A DNA stretch of 64,000 bases, taken from the NCBI GenBank assembly GCA_963789785.1, contig CAWBNC010000043.1:62001-126000 (forward strand), in the 5' to 3' direction. Below, piece after piece: positions 57,853 through 64,000 of the stretch (position 1 is its first letter; every line of letters begins with the position of its first letter). The translations under genes and the position numbers were made by a program. This stretch comes from JAEULH01 sp963789785. GTDB lineage: Bacteria; Pseudomonadota; Alphaproteobacteria; Rhodospirillales; Defluviicoccaceae. The notes under the pieces are model-generated. The model had not been told where the DNA came from. It saw only the letters and a program-made list of their open reading frames with translations, and did not search any database.

Positions 57853-58638
57853 ATGTCCGAATTGCCGAACGCAAGACCGAAGGCGCCGCAAACCGAGGTT
57901 CGCAGGGCGTGGTGGAGGCTTCGCGGTTGGCCGGAGCTGTCGATCCTGGTCCTTCTCATTCTCCTGGCCGGCGGGATCTGGCTGTTTGTCGGCCTTGCCG
58001 ACGAGGTTGGCGAAGGGGACACGCATGCGATCGACAAGGCCGTGCTCACGGTCTTCCGCGATCCCGCAGATCCGGCGCAGCCGTTCGGTCCGCCATGGCT
58101 CGAAGAGACGATGCGCGACCTGACCGCGCTCGGCAGCTTCGCCGTGCTTGGCTTCGTCACTCTTGCCGCGACCGGGTACCTTCTGCTTCAGCGCCGTGCC
58201 GGCCTCGCGGCGCTCCTGCTCATCGCCGGCGCCAGCGGCTCTGCCGTCAGCGCCGGGCTGAAGTCGCTGTTCGAGCGGCAGCGGCCCACGTTTGGAACAC
58301 ACGACCTCAATCTCTACACCAGCAGCTTCCCCAGCCAGCATTCGATGATGTCGGCGATTGTCTATCTCACCGTTGGAGCGCTGCTCGCCCGGGTTCAGCA
58401 GACGGCCGCCCTGCGCACCTATGTTCTGGTTCTGGCGGTGCTTCTCGCCCTGACGGTCGGCCTCAGCCGGTTGTATCTTGGCGTTCACTGGCCCAGCGAT
58501 GTCCTTGCCGGCTGGACGGCGGGAGGCGTCTGGGCGATCGCCTTCTGGCTCATCGCCCGCGAGCTCCGCTCCCATGGCAAGGTCGAGTACGGCGAGAACG
58601 ATGCGCAGGCAGGACCGGCGCCAAGTGATCCGGATTAG
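57853..58638 (+). CDS. PAP2-family phosphatase
   Basis: 261 residues from the ATG at 57853 (AGGA nine bases upstream; ATG 57829 is an alternative). Membrane protein with the three phosphatase signature motifs: KSLFERQRP (KX6RP), FPSQHSM (PSxH with Gln) and SRLYLGVHWPSDVLAGW (SRx5Hx3D). Family members dephosphorylate lipid phosphates such as phosphatidic acid or undecaprenyl pyrophosphate. The last four bases overlap the convergent esterase gene. Confidence 0.88.
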   Translation: MSELPNARPKAPQTEVRRAWWRLRGWPELSILVLLILLAGGIWLFVGLADEVGEGDTHAIDKAVLTVFRDPADPAQPFGPPWLEETMRDLTALGSFAVLGFVTLAATGYLLLQRRAGLAALLLIAGASGSAVSAGLKSLFERQRPTFGTHDLNLYTSSFPSQHSMMSAIVYLTVGALLARVQQTAALRTYVLVLAVLLALTVGLSRLYLGVHWPSDVLAGWTAGGVWAIAFWLIARELRSHGKVEYGENDAQAGPAPSDPD

Positions 58639-59582
58639 CTCGCCGGCGCGTCGCCTTCGGCGGAGAATGTGGTATTGCGCCGGGCCCCGGCGGGAAAGGG
58701 CACGCTTTCGCCGCGGATGAACGCGGCGGCAGCGTCCATGATCCCGTTTTCCCCCTGGAAGGGCGCGGCAAGGGCGACAAGAATGATGTAATGGCCGAGG
58801 CCCTTGTACTCGATCAGTGTCGCCTGACCGCCCACTTCGTTCAGCCGCTTGGCCATCCGCCGGGAATTCACCGGCTTGACCGTGCCGTCATCCAGTCCGT
58901 GCAACAAGAGCATCGGCGGCGCATCGGCGCTGACAAACGTCACCGGCTTCGTTGCCTCCGCGTCGGCGGCTCCTTTGAAAATCGGCCGGGTTGAGCTGTA
59001 TTGCAGCGGATTGAAGGCGTAAGGTCCGGCGAGGCCAACGACGCCGCCGATGATCGCCGGCGTCAGACCCTCCGCGTTGAGGTACTCCGGGTTAACGCTG
59101 ATCATCGCCGCGTTGTAGGCGCCGGCCGAATGGCCGATCAGGGTGAGATGATCAAGATCGCCGCCGTAGTCGGCGATGTTGTTGTGCGTCCAGCGCAATG
59201 CCGCGGCGCTGTCGGCGACGAATGCGGGGAACTGAACCTCGGGATAGAGCCGGTAGTTGGGGATAACGGCGACGAAGCCACGGCTGGCAAGGGCCTGGCC
59301 GACAAATCGATAGAGATCCTTCGATCCGCTCTTCCAGCCGCCGCCGTAGAAGAAAACGACGACACGAAACGGCGGCTTCGCCTCGACCGGGACATAGACG
59401 TCGAGCTTCTGGCTGGGCAGCGGGCCGTACGCCAGGTTCTCGTAGCGGACCGAGCCGTCCTTCGACGAGATGGCGTTGAGTGCGGTCAGGGGCGAACAGG
59501 CGCCGGCGAGAAGCATGGCGCCGGCTGCGGTCAGAAACGATAAACCCGCACCCAAGGAGACTGCCGATCTGGACGTGGCCAT
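58635..59582 (-). CDS. Alpha/beta hydrolase (esterase) lipoprotein
   Basis: 315 residues. A signal peptide with lipobox LAGAC (~25-29) precedes an alpha/beta-hydrolase domain: oxyanion FFYGGGWKSGSKD, nucleophile LIGHSAGAYNAAM, then Asp in LLLHGLDDGTV and His in KGLGHYII completing the triad. It resembles BD-FAE-type feruloyl/lipid esterases. Substrate unknown. Intact. Confidence 0.88.
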   Translation of the reverse strand: MATSRSAVSLGAGLSFLTAAGAMLLAGACSPLTALNAISSKDGSVRYENLAYGPLPSQKLDVYVPVEAKPPFRVVVFFYGGGWKSGSKDLYRFVGQALASRGFVAVIPNYRLYPEVQFPAFVADSAAALRWTHNNIADYGGDLDHLTLIGHSAGAYNAAMISVNPEYLNAEGLTPAIIGGVVGLAGPYAFNPLQYSSTRPIFKGAADAEATKPVTFVSADAPPMLLLHGLDDGTVKPVNSRRMAKRLNEVGGQATLIEYKGLGHYIILVALAAPFQGENGIMDAAAAFIRGESVPFPAGARRNTTFSAEGDAPAS

Positions 59583-59618
59583 TGCTGCAGCAGACTTTCG
59601 GGTGCTGGGTTGATGCCG

Positions 59619-60089
59619 CTAGTTGAGAAGCCAGATCGTGAGGTTCAGGGCCGCGGCGTAGCCGACCCACAGGACATAGGGCACGAATAGGAACCCGGCA
59701 ACCCGATCGATCCGCCAGAACGCGAACGCTGTCGCAACGATCGCCAGCCACAGAAGAAGGATATCGGCCAGCGCCAGACCCGTGTAGTGCCCGCCGAAAA
59801 ACAGGATCGACCAGGCGGCGTTAAGCAGGAGCTGGACCGCGAACAGCGTGAGCGCGGTGCGCCCTCCGGTGAAGCCGGTCCGCCGCCAGACCCGCCAGGC
59901 GGCCACCGCCATGGCGGCGTAGAGGATGCTCCAGGCGGGACCGAATACCCAGTCCGGCGGCGTGAACGACGGCTTGTCCAGCGTCCGATACCACGTGTCG
60001 ACGCTGCCGGCCGTGACCGCACCGCCAATCCCGGCAATGGCGAAGCAGACGATGAAAAAGCCGACGAGACCGAGAATATCGCCGCGCAT
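59619..60089 (-). CDS. tspO: TspO/MBR family protein
   Basis: 156 residues, five predicted membrane helices. The TspO signature is present: WYRTLDKPSFTPPDWVFGPAWSILYAAMAVA in parts, VQLLLNAAWSILFFG, and PYVLWVGYAAALNLTIWLLN near the end. TspO binds porphyrins and in Rhodobacter tunes photosynthesis gene expression in response to oxygen. It precedes the esterase gene on the same strand and follows msrA. Confidence 0.93.
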   Translation of the reverse strand: MRGDILGLVGFFIVCFAIAGIGGAVTAGSVDTWYRTLDKPSFTPPDWVFGPAWSILYAAMAVAAWRVWRRTGFTGGRTALTLFAVQLLLNAAWSILFFGGHYTGLALADILLLWLAIVATAFAFWRIDRVAGFLFVPYVLWVGYAAALNLTIWLLN

Positions 60090-60125
60090 CGAGCGTGGCG
60101 GCGATGCGACCGTCGCTTGCTGCGC

Positions 60126-60798
<673 letters not shown>

Positions 60799-61071
60799 GG
60801 GTCACGCCTTTCTGATAAACCGGTCCCGGCGAGTATCCCGTCGCCCGCCGCCTACCTCTGCGCATGTAGCGCGGTGCCCATGGCGGTTAAAGGCGCGGCG
60901 CAACCGCCTTGTCGCACCGGTGTCCATGCGGGCTCGGCGCGGCTTTGCGCTTGTTGGAAAAAAACCCGCACGGCATGATCTCACCGGGCGCACGACCGTA
61001 TTTAGGCCCGACGCGACGCAGGCCATCCGCGGCCGGCCAAAACGTCGCCAATTCACCTCAGGGAGATCGCG

Positions 61072-62004
61072 ATGAAAATCGGCATCATCGGCGCGGGCAA
61101 CGTCGGTAGCACCGCGGCTTACGCCATGGTCATGCTCGGGGTCGGCAGCGAGGTCGTTCTCGTCGACCTCGACGAGAAGCTCGCCCTCGCGCAGGCGCAA
61201 GACATCATCCACGCGGCGCCGTTTGCATCGCCGCTCATCGTCCGACGCGGCAATTACGCGGATCTTGACGATGCCGAGGTCGTCATTCTCACCGCCGGCG
61301 TCAGCCAGAAACCCGGCGAGACGCGCATCCAGCTCCTCGAGCGCAATGCCGCCGTATTCAAGGCGATCATCCCGCAGGTTCTTGCCGCGGCCCCCGGCAC
61401 CATTCTTGTGGTCGCGACCAACCCGGTCGATGTCATGACCCACATCGCCACCCGGATCTCAGGGCTGCCGCCGACCCGGGTCATCGGTTCCGGCACGATC
61501 CTCGATACCGCCCGGTTTCGCTCGCTGCTCGGCGGCCATCTCGGCATTTCGCCGCAATCGGTCCATGGCTACGTGCTTGGCGAGCACGGCGATAGCGAGG
61601 TCCTGTGCTGGTCCAGCGCCCGGGCTGGAACCATCCCGCTCTCAGACTTCGCCGCGCAGGTGCGCTCTCCGATCACCGCGTCGGTCCGGGCCGAGATCGA
61701 CGACGGCGTGCGTCATTCCGCCTATCGGATCATCGACGGCAAGGGCTCGACGTTTTTCGGTGTCGGTGCCGGGCTGGCCCGTCTGGTCCGTGCCATCCAG
61801 GACAACGAGAACAAAGTCTTTTCCGTCTCGATCGTCAGCCAGGAGGTAGAGGGCGTGAGCGATGTCGCCCTGTCCCTGCCGCGCGTGGTCGGCCGCGACG
61901 GCATAGCCGCCGACCTGTATCCCGAGCTCGACGCCGAGGAGCACGCGGCGCTGCGCCGAAGCGCCGAGATCCTCAAGGAGGCCTACACCTCGGTGAGTTT
62001 CTAA
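61072..62004 (+). CDS. ldh: L-lactate dehydrogenase
   Basis: 310 residues, intact, of the LDH/MDH superfamily. Nucleotide site IGIIGAGNVGSTAAYAMVM with VVLVDLDE; active-site loop AGVSQKPGETRIQLLERN, where Gln (not Arg) at the specificity position indicates lactate over malate; catalytic GYVLGEHGDSEV with His. A GGGAG ribosome binding site precedes the ATG. It interconverts pyruvate and L-lactate, useful under oxygen limitation. Confidence 0.92.
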   Translation: MKIGIIGAGNVGSTAAYAMVMLGVGSEVVLVDLDEKLALAQAQDIIHAAPFASPLIVRRGNYADLDDAEVVILTAGVSQKPGETRIQLLERNAAVFKAIIPQVLAAAPGTILVVATNPVDVMTHIATRISGLPPTRVIGSGTILDTARFRSLLGGHLGISPQSVHGYVLGEHGDSEVLCWSSARAGTIPLSDFAAQVRSPITASVRAEIDDGVRHSAYRIIDGKGSTFFGVGAGLARLVRAIQDNENKVFSVSIVSQEVEGVSDVALSLPRVVGRDGIAADLYPELDAEEHAALRRSAEILKEAYTSVSF

Positions 62005-62036
62005 AGCACTACTCGTTGGAGTTGACGCATTTAGGT

Positions 62037-62075
62037 CGTCATTGCGAGGCGGGGCTCAGTCCCGACGCGGCAATC
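62037..62075. repeat. Second copy of the REP-like element
   Basis: cgtcattgcgagg..cgacgcggcaatc matches the arm at 53481-53515 at both ends with a different middle. It lies just after the lactate dehydrogenase stop, in the gap to the convergent gene. Confidence 0.7.
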
Positions 62076-62118
62076 CGCCTGCGTCATGGCCGGACGGTCC
62101 GAGCAGGGCAGGGCTTTT

Positions 62119-64000
<1,882 letters not shown>

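Overview
The window is GC-rich DNA from an alphaproteobacterium, most likely of the Rhodospirillales. The gene neighbourhoods that point there are hemW-rdgB-rph facing hrcA-grpE-dnaK-dnaJ-dapB, rsmI-yraN-gshB facing an LppC-type lipoprotein, a split fliOP / fliLM-DUF6468-motE-motB / flgFGAH flagellar locus, and an FzlA-like GST. Gene order is compact with many 4-base ATGA overlaps. I cannot name a species.

Layout. 0-5.7 kb: the N-terminal part of an RpfC-like sensor kinase, two fasciclin proteins, a RadC protein with an extra N-terminal region, a thermonuclease, tRNA-Gln(CUG) and rlmE. 5.7-18.7 kb: flagellar locus. fliO and fliP run rightward. A leftward block holds fliL, fliM, a DUF6468 protein, MotE, two MotB-like proteins and a large TPR protein. 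flgF, flgG, flgA and flgH run rightward. 18.7-22.4 kb: macro-domain protein, pyrophosphatase, AmpG-like transporter, adenosine-kinase-like protein. 22.5-26.7 kb: two tandem RTX proteins and an IS1595-family element with recognisable terminal inverted repeats. 26.8-34.9 kb: gshB, yraN, rsmI, lppC-like, a GT4 glycosyltransferase, a DUF1499 lipoprotein, hemW, rdgB, rph. 35-44.9 kb: hrcA, grpE, dnaK, dnaJ, dapB, DUF2244, nth, a CysZ-like protein, comM. 45-53.4 kb: an HPF-cold-shock fusion, a degenerate thermonuclease, a GST, a NeuA-like/HAD fusion next to a ComB-family phosphatase, crcB, ypfJ-like, SleB-like hydrolase, and a HigB/HigA-type toxin-antitoxin pair followed by REP-like repeats. 54-64 kb: an EmrAB efflux pair with a divergent TetR regulator and palindromic operator, PAP2 phosphatase, esterase lipoprotein, TspO, MsrA, L-lactate dehydrogenase and a partial acetoacetyl-CoA synthetase.

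A dominant feature is frameshifting. About half the genes, including dnaK, dnaJ, grpE, rph, dapB, fliM and fliL, are interrupted by single-base shifts after which the conserved protein resumes in another frame. I read these as sequence or assembly indels and give full gene spans for such genes.

The most interesting material beyond housekeeping is the motor-accessory block in the flagellar locus, the NeuA-like/HAD fusion that has lost the nucleotide-binding signature beside a ComB-family gene, the RadC N-terminal extension, a paired active/degenerate set of thermonucleases, and the duplicated RTX genes beside the insertion sequence.
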